From assembly GCA_949538735.1 (NCBI GenBank), contig CATGLK010000003.1, positions 1 through 64,000 on the forward strand: DNA of 64,000 nucleotides. Direction: 5' to 3'. Shown piece after piece: positions 17,105 to 27,117 of this stretch. A program made the position numbers and the translations under genes. This DNA comes from an uncultured Clostridia bacterium (GTDB taxonomy: Bacteria > Bacillota > Clostridia > TANB77 > CAG-508). How positions within the stretch are numbered: position 1 is the first letter of the stretch; every line of letters begins with the position of its first letter. Below the pieces are notes generated by a model. The model had not been told where the DNA came from, did no database searches, and saw only the letters and a list, made by a program, of their open reading frames with translations.

Positions 17105-20100
17105 ATGCATAGAGATGATGATGAATATAAAAAGAGATTAAAAGAAGCAGAAAGTATAGTTAATAGTACTATCACTAATAACTCAACTTCTTTTAATGAT
17201 AATTATGACAATACAACATTAATGTCAGAACAAAATGAATATACTAAAAAATTGAACGAAGCTAACAACATAATCGACAGCGTCAATATGTCAACAAGTA
17301 AAAAAAGTAATAACGAAAAACTTAGAAAACTTACACAAGAATTTATTAATGTTATTGATAGCAATAATATTAATGACAATAATGTTAATATCAAAGACAC
17401 AAGTAAAATTCAAGAAATAGAAGAACAACCACAAGCTTCTGAATCTGCCAGAGAAGCGGTCAACGTCTTAATGAATAAAAAGAAACTATCTAGTTATACA
17501 ACAGAAGAAGAAAAACTACAACAACAGTCATCAAGGGAGCAACAAATAAAACGTATGGAAGAATCTAACTCTGATAAAAATCCACTTTCTCAACTAGGAA
17601 AAGCAATAGAAAATTTTTGGTTAGGAATAACATCAGGAGGAAAATCAGCTGCATACTATGCTACTGAGGCAAACCATACCAAAGACCAAGAAAATGAATT
17701 GCTTGCTAACAATAAAGGTGGAGTTGCTAACCTAGAATATAAGGCACAATTAAATAAAGCTGATTTATCTTTAATAAAAAACACTAATACATCTGGGGAT
17801 AATTCGTTGATTTATCAAAAAAGTACACTTGCCGACCCTTCACAAAATAGTACTCCTGATTTTATTAGAGATGAAGATAAACAAAAAATAGACAAAGAAT
17901 TAGAAGAACACAAAGACGCATTCGGAAATTTAGAATTAAATCCTTTACGTAGAGAATTGTCTAAGAGTATTTCGGAAGACCAAAACAAAATAGCAGACAA
18001 CATAAATAAAATTGACAATGGACTAACTAAAAAAATTGCTGAGCTTACTCCAAGTGCTGGAAACTCTTTTGCTGGTGCAGGATTGAGTGCTATAAATCCA
18101 TATTTAGGAATGTCCTATTTTATTATAAGTGCCTCTGGAAGTTATGAATTTGACGGAAGAAATAGGGGAATGTCAAAAGAAGAAGCAAGAGCATATGGTT
18201 CTATAATGGGATTTGTTGAGGGTGCAACAGAATATTTAGAAGTAAGCCATTTTATGCCTGCTCAAGCTAATGCTATTAGGACAGGTTCAGCAATAAAATT
18301 CTTGAAAAATGTTGGATTAGATATGGCTGATAATGCTGTACAAGAGGCTATTATTGACCCTATTGACGAACTTGTTGTAGGTGTTGTATCTGGAAAAGGC
18401 AACTATAACTTAAAAACAAGAGAAGGTTGGAAGCAACTAGGAAATGCTATGATAGAAGACGCTATTAATGGTGCTTTGTCGAGCCTTCTTATGGGGGGCA
18501 TAAACATAGGAATAGGTTCAAGTGTAAGACTATATGACAATATTAAAAATGGCAACAATACAAGTATAAATGAATGGAAAGCAGCACTATCAGATATTCA
18601 AAAAAGCAAGAAGATTGACATTAAAGAAAAATTCAAAGAGGCTTTTAAATACGAGAAAGAAAAAGTTGTTAACAATTATGGTATTTATACAATGACCAAT
18701 ATGGATAATCAAGGTAACGTCACAGGGCTTACTCAAATAATGGGAGAGAGCATTGACCTAGATAATAAAGAACTTTCAGTTTCTCCTGTGGTTGTTTATA
18801 CTGACGGATACTATAATGTTATTGACGGTCAAACTGGCTTAAAACTTGATACTACTTTATATAACAGTAAGCAACACGCAATAAATAGTTTTAAAGAAAA
18901 AATTTCTAAGGCTGATACTGCTACAATTGATGAAATAAATAGACAAGCGACTATAACTCAATTAGTGCTAGAAGATAAATTCAGAGAAATGCAAGATATA
19001 GCTGAGCAAAATCCAGGCGAAATGCAAAGACAAACTAGGATAGAATTTGTTCAAGATAACAAGATGTATTCGACAAGTGAAGCACAACAAATATTAAATG
19101 ACTATGGAATTAATACTAGTGTTAATAATAGACAATATCTAGGAGAAGAACTAAATGATATGATTACTCATAGTATATTTGAAAAGCTTCAATTGGACGA
19201 GACTTCTAAGAATGCAAATAATTCTATTGAACAAATAAAGCAAAAAAGTTATACTCCTGAACAATTCAACAATGTAAAGGAACTACTTAGTGAAATTTCA
19301 GATACATCTATGTACAAAAAAAGTGACACAATGCCTATATTAGAATATATAAGTGACACTATAAGTAACGTAAATCTAATAGAACAAAGCGGTAATTACT
19401 ATGTTAATTCACTAACAGAAGAGGGTAGGGTTGTATACCAACAAAAAATAGGCAATAGACCATATACTGGAAAGAAATTAAAAGAAATTGTAAACACAGC
19501 TATGGAAAAAGCAGCTTATAATGTTAGTAGCGAGAGACAAAATAAAAACGCACCTACTGAAAGTGCAGATTACACCGCTACTCCTGGAAGCCCAAACACC
19601 ACTCAGACATCTCAGGAATCAAATGAAAGCAATTTTTACACAGCCAAGATGAATTATGCAGTCGAGGATATAAAAAAGGTTACAGAGACATTTAATACTA
19701 AAAAAGAATACACAACGGATGAAGTAATGGCTTTATGGAACTATGATATTGTAGAGAAAGGCGATAATGCACTTTATAATAACAACAATGATGTCGAAAG
19801 TTATATTGATATTGAAGAAGATAATGGCAACCTAGTAATAAACCAATATGATAGTGAAGATAATATAGTTAAGAGTGAAGTCATACCAGCCAATAAAGGC
19901 AAATATACATCTACGGCAATAAAGGACACTATCAAGAAAGTTTCTAGCTTATATGACGAAAATAGACCGATTAAAGGGCAACAGGATATTGAAGGCAATG
20001 AAATTAGAAGTATGAAGAAAAACAATCCAACAGATGAACAAATACGTAATATTGTAAAATACAACCAAGACGGAAGAGAAATTAAAGACAAAGACTATGT

Positions 20101-23100
20101 TAATTTTATGGTTGAACGATATAAAGATAATAGAAATATTTCAAATATAGACATAAATACAAAAAATGCCGAAAGATTATTAGAAGAAGACACTTCAAGG
20201 AATGATAAATTAAGAAAATTGTATTCGGAAATAGATAATGTAGATGATATAGGTTTACAGATACAATTAAAAAATAACCAAACTCAACAGCTAGAAAATG
20301 TAGACTTACACGTCAATATTACTTTGTCTGGTATTAGAGAAAGCTTTTCAAAGAGCAATAATACTGAAAAATATGCTATAGTACCATACTTGGATAAATT
20401 AATAAGGACAGTAGAAAACGGCAACGGATATTTTAAAATGTTTGATGATAAGCAAAGGGAAAATGTAAAGGGATTTTTCTATTTATTTAATACAGCAAAA
20501 ATCAATGACAAATTATATGCTATAAAAATGGACATAAAAAGAACAGAATTAGGAGACAGGTTCTATGTACATAGAGTTTCTTTAATAAATAACAAAGAAG
20601 CTTCTATTCAAGCCAGCGATTTAACAAAATCGTATGAACTTGTCGGTCAAGAAGCTTCTTTTATTGATAACAGTATATCACAAAACGAACATAATGTCAA
20701 AAATGACACTGTTATTAATACTAAGTCTATGCAAAATAAGAAAAATAATACTAATTCTGCTGATGAAAATATTAGAAGCATGAAGAAAGGTAGCTCAAAT
20801 ACTCAAAGTACAGAACAAAAAGCTGTTGAAAAAGAATTACATAATAGAATACAGAATGCTATATTAAGCAAAAATTCTAAAAAGAATACCTTCTTAGGTG
20901 TTGTATCTAATAAGACTGTTAATAAAATCAAATCATTACTTGGAATTGATACATCAAATAGAAAACATATGCTTTCAGACCGTAACATTAGACATATGAT
21001 TAATCAACACGGAAATCAAGTTATAGAAGAAACGAAAGGACAAATCGCTATAACATCAAAGGATATTGAAAAAATACCTGATATCATCAACGATTATGAT
21101 GAAATTGCAAAAGGAAGTCAAAATAAAAACAGATTTACTGGGGAAATGCAAAATTCAATTAGATATATAAAACAGTATGGTAACAATGTTCTTTATGTAG
21201 TTGAAGTAGTTCCAAACAATAGTAGCCAATTAGATGTAAAAACAATGTGGAAAAAAGCTATTGATACAACTAAAAAAGATAACTCTGTTAGTGTGGGTTA
21301 TGACAATAATAATGTCCTTCCCGATACGTCCAAGACGAAACCTAACTCAAGTTATCTTGATACAAGTATAACAGAAAATCCAGAAAATGTCAAAAACAGC
21401 AACATAACACATAAAAAGAAAACAGCCAAAGAACTTTCAGAAATACGTAAAGCAAAATCTCAAAGAAATGCTGAAAGAAGCAGCAACTACATAGAACAAG
21501 AGATACAAAAAATAGAAAAGACAGGTAAATGGGACGATACAATACCAGTAACAAAGTTAACAGATATAAGAAAGACAATAGAAGATTACTTAGGCTTGAA
21601 CATTAAAAAAGGACATTTTAGACAAGACGCATATGCTATCTATAAAGGCAATAGAGATGTAATTAGAACAAGAGAATACAAAGATATGGACAGCATACTA
21701 CACGAAACAGGACACGCTCTTGATATTGGAAACAGATTAAAAGTGGACAAAGAATCTATCTCAAATGAACTTTTAACAGCAATAGACAAATTGGGTGGAT
21801 ATGAAAACGAAACGAGGACAGTAAGACTAGAAGAAGGTTTTGCCGAAGTAATAAGAGAGTATTCAATTGTTCCAGAACAAGCGAAAATTGAATGCCCACA
21901 AACTGTTACTATATTAGAAGGTTTAAGACAGAACGATAAAAACTTTAATAAGTTTATTACAAAGGTACAAGAACAAACTTACAATTACATACATCAAAAT
22001 CCTAGAAATAGAACTCTAAGCAATCAAAGTATTGGAGAACAAACAGATAGAACGGTTTTGACTAAAAACTGGGTAAAGCAAGAAGTAATGAGAAATGTCT
22101 GGGACAAAGATTATGCTTTAAAATCAGGTGTAGAAACAATGCAAAAAGTAAATGGAAAAACACTTAGTCAGTTAAAGCCTAGCGATAATGCTTATTATTT
22201 GACGAGATTGGCAAGTGGTATAGGAGACAAAGTTGTTTCTATGTTATCAGAAGGATATATAGATTTAAATGGAAACAAACTAATGCCAGGTCTAAATCAA
22301 ATAGGAGAAATATTAGAAAACAACCCAGAAAGGTTAAATGACTTACGTGCATATTTAGCAGCGAGAAGAGATACAGATTATAAATCTAAGACATTAAAAA
22401 CAGGAATGAGAAGTAATGACACTTTGGCTGTAATAGAACAATTTAAAAACGATACTCAAATTCAAGAAGCTGCTAAAGTTGTATATGACACATTAGACGG
22501 AGTAATGCAATATGCAGTTGATAACGGATTAATATCAAAAGAAACAGCAGAACAATTGAAAGAGAGTAATGCTTTCTATGTTCCTATGCAAAGAGTGCTA
22601 GACAACAGAGGAAATCAAGTAGGAAGAAGGGGAGCAGTAGCTGACATTATAAAGAAAAGGACAGGTTCTGAGCTTGATGTTAAAGACATTCTTGAAAATA
22701 TAGTTGCTAATTCTTCAAATGTAATACAGCAAGTCGAGAATAACAATGCATTAAAAGCATTATATAGACAAGGAGAAGAAGGTGGTCTTACAGGTGTAAT
22801 ATACGATGTAATTGATACTCCTATGGTCAAAATAGGAACAGCGAGACTCGACACCTGGACAGCAGAATTGAGCAAACAGGGGGTAGATACATCAAAATTG
22901 GATTTAGAAAAAACTATTGATTTATTTTCTCCAAATAACAAAACTGACATTCAGCATAAAATCACAAGCTTTATAGATGATAATGGTAATAGAGTTTATT
23001 TACAGTTTAATGATAAACTTGTATTCAATTCGATAATGAATATGGATAAAAAGCTTATGAGTTGGGTACTAAAAATAAATAGCAAAATGAATATGCCTTT

Positions 23101-24889
23101 AAGATATGGTGCAACAATGGCTAACATTGGTTTTGCTATACCTAATATGATAAGCGATACAGCACAAGCAGCAATTTATTCAACAGCAGGGTTTATTCCA
23201 ATAGTAGACAATGCACTGGGAGTTTTAGATGTATTAGCAACAACTAACAAAACAGTAGGTAATTTCGTAAATAAAGTAGCTCCTAGATATGCTGAAAGAA
23301 TAAACACGTTATATACTATATATAACCAAACAGGAGCAACAAGCTCAACTAGATTATCTCAATATAGAAAATCAACACAAAGCAAAATGAAGGATATATA
23401 TGGAACGAAAAATAGCAAAACACTTGGAATAAAAGAAAGCTGGAAACCACTTAATAGGCTACTTGATATCTTAACATATATACCAGAAATCTCTGAACAA
23501 AGCACAAGATTTGAAGTATTTAAAAAGAACTATGACTACTATGGTAAAAAAGGATATAGTGAAATGGATAAAAGGATTATGGCAGCACTAGAATCAAGGG
23601 ACGCAACACAAGACTTTGGACGTACTGGAAACATAACAAGAGAAATAAATCAATTAATTCCTTTTTCAGCTGCAAGGGTTGGAAGTGCTTATACATTTGC
23701 TGAAAAAGTAAAAGCTAATCCAAAACAAGTAGGACTTAGAATTGCGGTATTAACAACCTTAGCTATGGCAATAAAAGGTATGGGGTATGATGATGACGAG
23801 ATCGAAGAACTAAATCAAAGAAAAAAAGACGACAATTTTGTTTTTAAAATAGGAGACAGCGTTGTTACAATTAAGAAACCACAAGGAATATTAAGAAGTA
23901 TTGTAAATTTAACCGAATACATACAAGATTTAGCAACAGGACATATTGAAGAGGGCAAAGAAGGGGAAAGACTAAAAGAATGGTTAACTAATGCAATTAT
24001 GGATAATATGCCAGCAGATTCTATTCCTGGATTAGTTCCTAATATGGTTGCTCCATTAATAGAAAATGCAATAAACAAAGACTTTTATTATAATACTGAT
24101 ATTGTAAAAAGTTATGACTTAGAATTACCAGACAAAGACCAATACTACGAATATAATTCTCAGCTTTCTATAATACTTGGTAGTATATTTAATTATTCGC
24201 CAGCTAAAATAGATAACTTAATTTCTGGATACTTTGGCGGTCTAGGGACACAACTGACAAATATAATGGACTATGCAATGGGAAAAGCTGGAATGTCCCC
24301 AGAAAAAGCTGAAATGGGAGCGGAGGCAAATGCAGTAGGAAAAAGATTTATTGTAAATGTCAATAGTAATTCTTCTTCTTTGGACGAGCTTTACAATACA
24401 AAGGCCGAACTAACTAAAAAGAGAAATGGCGGAACAATCACAAGTGAAGAGACTGAGAAGTTAGAGAAGATTACAAGTTTTTTGTCTAATATATCGTCAA
24501 TAAATAAACAGATTAAAGGAATCAAAAAAGACCTATCACTTTCTGGAAAAGAAAAAGCAGAACAGATAAAATTATTACAGCAAGAAAGAACTGATACTGC
24601 AAGACAAGCACTAGGAAAAAAATTAATAAACAGTAGCAATAGCAGTAAAATACAAAGTACACAATTTTATCCAGGAGACACTTTAAAGAAAAATAATCAG
24701 ACCTTAACTTTAACTACTGAGCAGAAAAAAGAATATGCACAAATAGCAGCTGAATATTATAGCAAATATGAAAAGCAAGGCATATACAGCGAAGAAAAGC
24801 TTAAAGATATTAAAAGTAAGGCTAAGGATTATGCCAAAAATAAATTAATGCAGAAGTACAAAAGCAGTTTAGTAAAGACTAAAAAATAA
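17105..24889 (+). CDS. Giant polyvalent protein (PBECR-like, metallopeptidase-like and LPD38-like domains)
   Basis: Encodes 2594 residues in one frame. Seen in order: a polar Asn/Ser-rich start (1-300); a Gly/Ala-rich hydrophobic domain (about 310-470), a candidate membrane or channel segment; a Ser/Asn/Gln-rich middle; an LPD-type domain (about 1060-1190, VNITLSGIRESFSK ... DRFYVHRVSLI); a PBECR-like nuclease candidate (about 1260-1390) with DRNIRHMINQHGN at its core; a zinc-peptidase-like part with HETGH at 1533-1537 and EEGFAE at 1576-1581; a hydrophobic GFAIPNMISDTAQAA segment (about 2000); an LPD38-like domain (about 2180-2420); and a coiled-coil tail. Such proteins are thought to be injected with phage DNA to act inside the host. 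Domain names are by motif recognition; activities are inferred. Confidence 0.7.
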   Translation: MHRDDDEYKKRLKEAESIVNSTITNNSTSFNDNYDNTTLMSEQNEYTKKLNEANNIIDSVNMSTSKKSNNEKLRKLTQEFINVIDSNNINDNNVNIKDTSKIQEIEEQPQASESAREAVNVLMNKKKLSSYTTEEEKLQQQSSREQQIKRMEESNSDKNPLSQLGKAIENFWLGITSGGKSAAYYATEANHTKDQENELLANNKGGVANLEYKAQLNKADLSLIKNTNTSGDNSLIYQKSTLADPSQNSTPDFIRDEDKQKIDKELEEHKDAFGNLELNPLRRELSKSISEDQNKIADNINKIDNGLTKKIAELTPSAGNSFAGAGLSAINPYLGMSYFIISASGSYEFDGRNRGMSKEEARAYGSIMGFVEGATEYLEVSHFMPAQANAIRTGSAIKFLKNVGLDMADNAVQEAIIDPIDELVVGVVSGKGNYNLKTREGWKQLGNAMIEDAINGALSSLLMGGINIGIGSSVRLYDNIKNGNNTSINEWKAALSDIQKSKKIDIKEKFKEAFKYEKEKVVNNYGIYTMTNMDNQGNVTGLTQIMGESIDLDNKELSVSPVVVYTDGYYNVIDGQTGLKLDTTLYNSKQHAINSFKEKISKADTATIDEINRQATITQLVLEDKFREMQDIAEQNPGEMQRQTRIEFVQDNKMYSTSEAQQILNDYGINTSVNNRQYLGEELNDMITHSIFEKLQLDETSKNANNSIEQIKQKSYTPEQFNNVKELLSEISDTSMYKKSDTMPILEYISDTISNVNLIEQSGNYYVNSLTEEGRVVYQQKIGNRPYTGKKLKEIVNTAMEKAAYNVSSERQNKNAPTESADYTATPGSPNTTQTSQESNESNFYTAKMNYAVEDIKKVTETFNTKKEYTTDEVMALWNYDIVEKGDNALYNNNNDVESYIDIEEDNGNLVINQYDSEDNIVKSEVIPANKGKYTSTAIKDTIKKVSSLYDENRPIKGQQDIEGNEIRSMKKNNPTDEQIRNIVKYNQDGREIKDKDYVNFMVERYKDNRNISNIDINTKNAERLLEEDTSRNDKLRKLYSEIDNVDDIGLQIQLKNNQTQQLENVDLHVNITLSGIRESFSKSNNTEKYAIVPYLDKLIRTVENGNGYFKMFDDKQRENVKGFFYLFNTAKINDKLYAIKMDIKRTELGDRFYVHRVSLINNKEASIQASDLTKSYELVGQEASFIDNSISQNEHNVKNDTVINTKSMQNKKNNTNSADENIRSMKKGSSNTQSTEQKAVEKELHNRIQNAILSKNSKKNTFLGVVSNKTVNKIKSLLGIDTSNRKHMLSDRNIRHMINQHGNQVIEETKGQIAITSKDIEKIPDIINDYDEIAKGSQNKNRFTGEMQNSIRYIKQYGNNVLYVVEVVPNNSSQLDVKTMWKKAIDTTKKDNSVSVGYDNNNVLPDTSKTKPNSSYLDTSITENPENVKNSNITHKKKTAKELSEIRKAKSQRNAERSSNYIEQEIQKIEKTGKWDDTIPVTKLTDIRKTIEDYLGLNIKKGHFRQDAYAIYKGNRDVIRTREYKDMDSILHETGHALDIGNRLKVDKESISNELLTAIDKLGGYENETRTVRLEEGFAEVIREYSIVPEQAKIECPQTVTILEGLRQNDKNFNKFITKVQEQTYNYIHQNPRNRTLSNQSIGEQTDRTVLTKNWVKQEVMRNVWDKDYALKSGVETMQKVNGKTLSQLKPSDNAYYLTRLASGIGDKVVSMLSEGYIDLNGNKLMPGLNQIGEILENNPERLNDLRAYLAARRDTDYKSKTLKTGMRSNDTLAVIEQFKNDTQIQEAAKVVYDTLDGVMQYAVDNGLISKETAEQLKESNAFYVPMQRVLDNRGNQVGRRGAVADIIKKRTGSELDVKDILENIVANSSNVIQQVENNNALKALYRQGEEGGLTGVIYDVIDTPMVKIGTARLDTWTAELSKQGVDTSKLDLEKTIDLFSPNNKTDIQHKITSFIDDNGNRVYLQFNDKLVFNSIMNMDKKLMSWVLKINSKMNMPLRYGATMANIGFAIPNMISDTAQAAIYSTAGFIPIVDNALGVLDVLATTNKTVGNFVNKVAPRYAERINTLYTIYNQTGATSSTRLSQYRKSTQSKMKDIYGTKNSKTLGIKESWKPLNRLLDILTYIPEISEQSTRFEVFKKNYDYYGKKGYSEMDKRIMAALESRDATQDFGRTGNITREINQLIPFSAARVGSAYTFAEKVKANPKQVGLRIAVLTTLAMAIKGMGYDDDEIEELNQRKKDDNFVFKIGDSVVTIKKPQGILRSIVNLTEYIQDLATGHIEEGKEGERLKEWLTNAIMDNMPADSIPGLVPNMVAPLIENAINKDFYYNTDIVKSYDLELPDKDQYYEYNSQLSIILGSIFNYSPAKIDNLISGYFGGLGTQLTNIMDYAMGKAGMSPEKAEMGAEANAVGKRFIVNVNSNSSSLDELYNTKAELTKKRNGGTITSEETEKLEKITSFLSNISSINKQIKGIKKDLSLSGKEKAEQIKLLQQERTDTARQALGKKLINSSNSSKIQSTQFYPGDTLKKNNQTLTLTTEQKKEYAQIAAEYYSKYEKQGIYSEEKLKDIKSKAKDYAKNKLMQKYKSSLVKTKK

Positions 24890-24900
24890 ATAAGGGGAGA

Positions 24901-24937
24901 GGGGGACATTGAAAATTAGTGTCTCCCTTTGTCTTTT
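24901..24937 (+). terminator. Terminator-like hairpin before the lysis genes
   Basis: GGGGGACA (24901-24908) pairs with TGTCTCCC (24920-24927), followed by TTTGTCTTTT. It separates the giant gene from the lysis cassette; the T tract is broken, so it may be leaky. Confidence 0.5.
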
Positions 24938-24951
24938 AGGAAGGAGGAAAA

Positions 24952-25308
24952 ATGGAACAGTTATACCTTATTGTTATATCCATAGCAACTTTATTAAATG
25001 CACTGCTTGCAATATTCAGCTTTATTAGCAAAATAAAAAAGCCTGTTGACAATGTAGTGGATAAGAAATTTGAAAGAGCCTTAGAACCCTTAAACGCTAA
25101 GCTTGACGATATTGATAAAAGAATTGACGGGCTAGATAAAAGTGAATGCAAAAACTACCTAACAGAGTTTATTGAAGATGTTAAAAATGGCGTTGTTAAA
25201 AGTGATATACAAATACAAAGAGCAACAGAAGTATATGATCATTATAGGAAAGATTTACACGGAAATAGTTATATACACGACGGTTGGCAAAAATATGTAA
25301 AAATTTAA
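24952..25308 (+). CDS. Membrane-anchored coiled-coil protein of the lysis cassette
   Basis: Encodes 118 residues after GGAAGGAGGAA. Residues 4-27 are one hydrophobic helix, residues 30-65 a coiled coil (VDKKFERALEPLNAKLDDIDKRIDGLDK), and the rest is polar. The size and plan are like holin partners or antiholins encoded before holins in Clostridium and Bacillus phages. It lies 16 bases before the holin gene. Confidence 0.6.
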   Translation: MEQLYLIVISIATLLNALLAIFSFISKIKKPVDNVVDKKFERALEPLNAKLDDIDKRIDGLDKSECKNYLTEFIEDVKNGVVKSDIQIQRATEVYDHYRKDLHGNSYIHDGWQKYVKI

Positions 25309-25324
25309 ATAGGAGGATATTGAA

Positions 25325-25522
25325 ATGGAAGAATTTAAGAAATGGATTAAATGTGCTGGAGTAAGAGCAATAAAAACAATGGCTCAAACAGCTGGTGGGT
25401 CGATAACAGTAGGAGCACTAATGTCAGATATAAACTGGATAGCAGTCGTTAGTACTAGTCTAGTAGCAGGAATATATAGTTTAATAACAAGCGTGGCAGG
25501 TTTGCCAGAAGTGGAGGAATAG
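25325..25522 (+). CDS. Holin, phage r1t type
   Basis: Encodes 65 residues. The sequence WIKCAGVRAIKTMAQTAGGS, a membrane stretch, INWIAVVSTSLVAGIYSLIT and the end SVAGLPE match the r1t holin family closely (core W-x-x-AGVRA-K-T-x-AQ, D-W-x-x-V-x-S, LTS-x-AGLPE). Two hydrophobic helices are visible. It makes the membrane lesions that release the endolysin encoded two bases after its stop. Confidence 0.88.
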   Translation: MEEFKKWIKCAGVRAIKTMAQTAGGSITVGALMSDINWIAVVSTSLVAGIYSLITSVAGLPEVEE

Positions 25523-25525
25523 ACT

Positions 25526-26425
25526 ATGTTTGGAATAGATGTATCAAAATATCAAGGGAATGTGAATTGGGATTTAGTAAAAAACCAAATTGATTTTGTG
25601 ATTTTAAATATGGGCTGGGTAGGAAATAAGAAGAACCATACATTAGATCCATATTTTGAAAGAAATTATACGGAATGTAAACGATTAGGAATACCAGCGG
25701 GAGTTTATGTGTATTGCTATTGCAATTCTGAGGAAACAGCAAAACAAGGTGCAAGTTGGGCAATGAAACAGCTACAAGGCAAAAACATAGAATTGCCTGT
25801 GTACTTGGATATGGAAGACGAGAGTATTATTAATTGTGGAAGAGATGTACTAACAAATATCTGTATAGCATTTAATACAATAGTAGAACAGGCAGGATTT
25901 TGGGCTGGAGTTTACGCAAGCGAAGATTGGTTCAACAATTATTTAAATAAGCAAGAGCTAAAAAGAAGATATACTTGTTGGATTGCTTCGTTTAAGCCAG
26001 GTGTTGATTGTTATAAAGGCGAATATGACATATGGCAAAATAGCTCAAAAGCAAAAATAAACGGAATTGTAGGAAATGTAGACACTAACTATATGTACAG
26101 AGATTTAATCGTTGAAATTGAAAATAAGAATGTTGCACAATCACAAACAACAAAAAGTATAGTAGATTTAGCAAATGAAGTTATTGCAGGAAAATGGGGA
26201 GACGGCGAAATAAGAAAACAAAATTTAGGTTCTCTATACAATGAAGTACAATCTAAGGTTAATGAAATATTAGGAGCAAAAAGAACTATTACATATACTG
26301 TTAAAAGCGGAGACACTTTGAGTGGAATTGCTAAAAAATTTAATACTTCATATCAAGAAATTGCAAGAAAAAATAATATAAAAAATCCTAATAAAATTTT
26401 TGTAGGACAAGTTTTAAGAATATAA
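25526..26425 (+). CDS. Endolysin: GH25 muramidase with LysM domain
   Basis: Encodes 299 residues. Residues about 1-190 are a glycosyl hydrolase family 25 domain, with [14 protein letters not shown] at the start, the YLDMED catalytic strand and the YDIWQNSS end. A linker follows and residues 254-299 are one LysM repeat ([18 protein letters not shown] ... [11 protein letters not shown]) that binds peptidoglycan. There is no signal peptide, so export depends on the holin upstream. It closes the lysis operon and is followed by a strong terminator. Confidence 0.95.
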   Translation: MFGIDVSKYQGNVNWDLVKNQIDFVILNMGWVGNKKNHTLDPYFERNYTECKRLGIPAGVYVYCYCNSEETAKQGASWAMKQLQGKNIELPVYLDMEDESIINCGRDVLTNICIAFNTIVEQAGFWAGVYASEDWFNNYLNKQELKRRYTCWIASFKPGVDCYKGEYDIWQNSSKAKINGIVGNVDTNYMYRDLIVEIENKNVAQSQTTKSIVDLANEVIAGKWGDGEIRKQNLGSLYNEVQSKVNEILGAKRTITYTVKSGDTLSGIAKKFNTSYQEIARKNNIKNPNKIFVGQVLRI

Positions 26426-26430
26426 ATGTA

Positions 26431-26472
26431 AGAATAGGCTATAATGTATAATAGTCTATTCTTTTGTTTTTT
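26431..26472 (+). terminator. Intrinsic terminator of the late operon
   Basis: AGAATAGGCTAT (26431-26442) pairs with ATAGTCTATTCT (26451-26462) over 12 bp with one G-T pair, followed by TTTGTTTTTT. It insulates the late genes from the Panacea promoter region. Confidence 0.85.
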
Positions 26473-26496
26473 AGAAGTTATTAGCAAAAAAACGTT

Positions 26497-26608
26497 TGTA
26501 AAATGTATTGACAATTTTACATAATCGTAATATAATATTACAAATGTATTATATTTGTATGACAGTTGTATTAAATATATTGACAAATAGTTTGAATATA
26601 AATATTAT
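26497..26608 (+). promoter_or_regulatory. Two promoters with two operator palindromes before the Panacea pair
   Basis: Promoter 1 is TTGACA (26508-26513), 17 bp, TATAAT (26531-26536), a perfect consensus. Promoter 2 is TTGACA (26580-26585), 17 bp, TATTAT (26603-26608). Palindrome 1, TGTAAAAT-N9-ATTTTACA (26497-26521), covers the first -35 box; palindrome 2, TACAAAT-N7-ATTTGTA (26539-26559), overlaps the first start site. A repressor bound here would shut promoter 1. The motif resembles the ACAAAATGTA boxes at 28989-29060. Confidence 0.75.
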
Positions 26609-26634
26609 AGCATAAGGGAAAGGGGGAGAATACT

Positions 26635-27117
26635 ATGGCTATATTAAAAGCAGATGAATTGGCAGCATATATACAAAAGAAATATCAAACAGAAAAACAA
26701 AAGCAAATATCTCCAATAAAATTACAAAAATCATTATATTTTCTATTTGCATATTGGGGAGGATTAGTAAGAAAATCTATACAATATCCAATGTCAGCAG
26801 AAGAAAGCTTTGCTTCTTATGATGAATATTTGTATGATTCTGAAATTGAAGCTTGGGTATATGGACCTGTTGTTCCCGAAGTGTATCATATTCAAGATAT
26901 ACAAAAATCATTTAACCCTAATCTTTTTGTCGGAAAAGAAAAAGTAAAAGAATATATAGACGGATTATTGGAAGAACTATTTGATGTTAGTGACTTTACT
27001 CTTGTTGAAATATCTCACAATGACAAGTGTTGGAAAGATAATTTTAATCATACATCTCAGTTTCATAATAATACAATAAGTAAAGAAGATATACTGAATG
27101 AGTACATTTCAAAATAA
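26635..27117 (+). CDS. panA: Panacea (DUF4065, SocA-like) antitoxin
   Basis: Encodes 160 residues after AAAGGGGGAG. It has the family hallmarks: ADELAAYI at the start, PIKLQKSLYFLFAYWGG near residue 27-43, and EAWVYGPVVPEVY near 79. Panacea-domain proteins have been described as hyperpromiscuous antitoxins that neutralise unrelated toxins encoded beside them. The next gene overlaps by 20 bases, typical of a toxin-antitoxin operon. The operators in front suggest self-control or control by the prophage repressor. The protective role in the lysogen is inferred. Confidence 0.8.
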   Translation: MAILKADELAAYIQKKYQTEKQKQISPIKLQKSLYFLFAYWGGLVRKSIQYPMSAEESFASYDEYLYDSEIEAWVYGPVVPEVYHIQDIQKSFNPNLFVGKEKVKEYIDGLLEELFDVSDFTLVEISHNDKCWKDNFNHTSQFHNNTISKEDILNEYISK

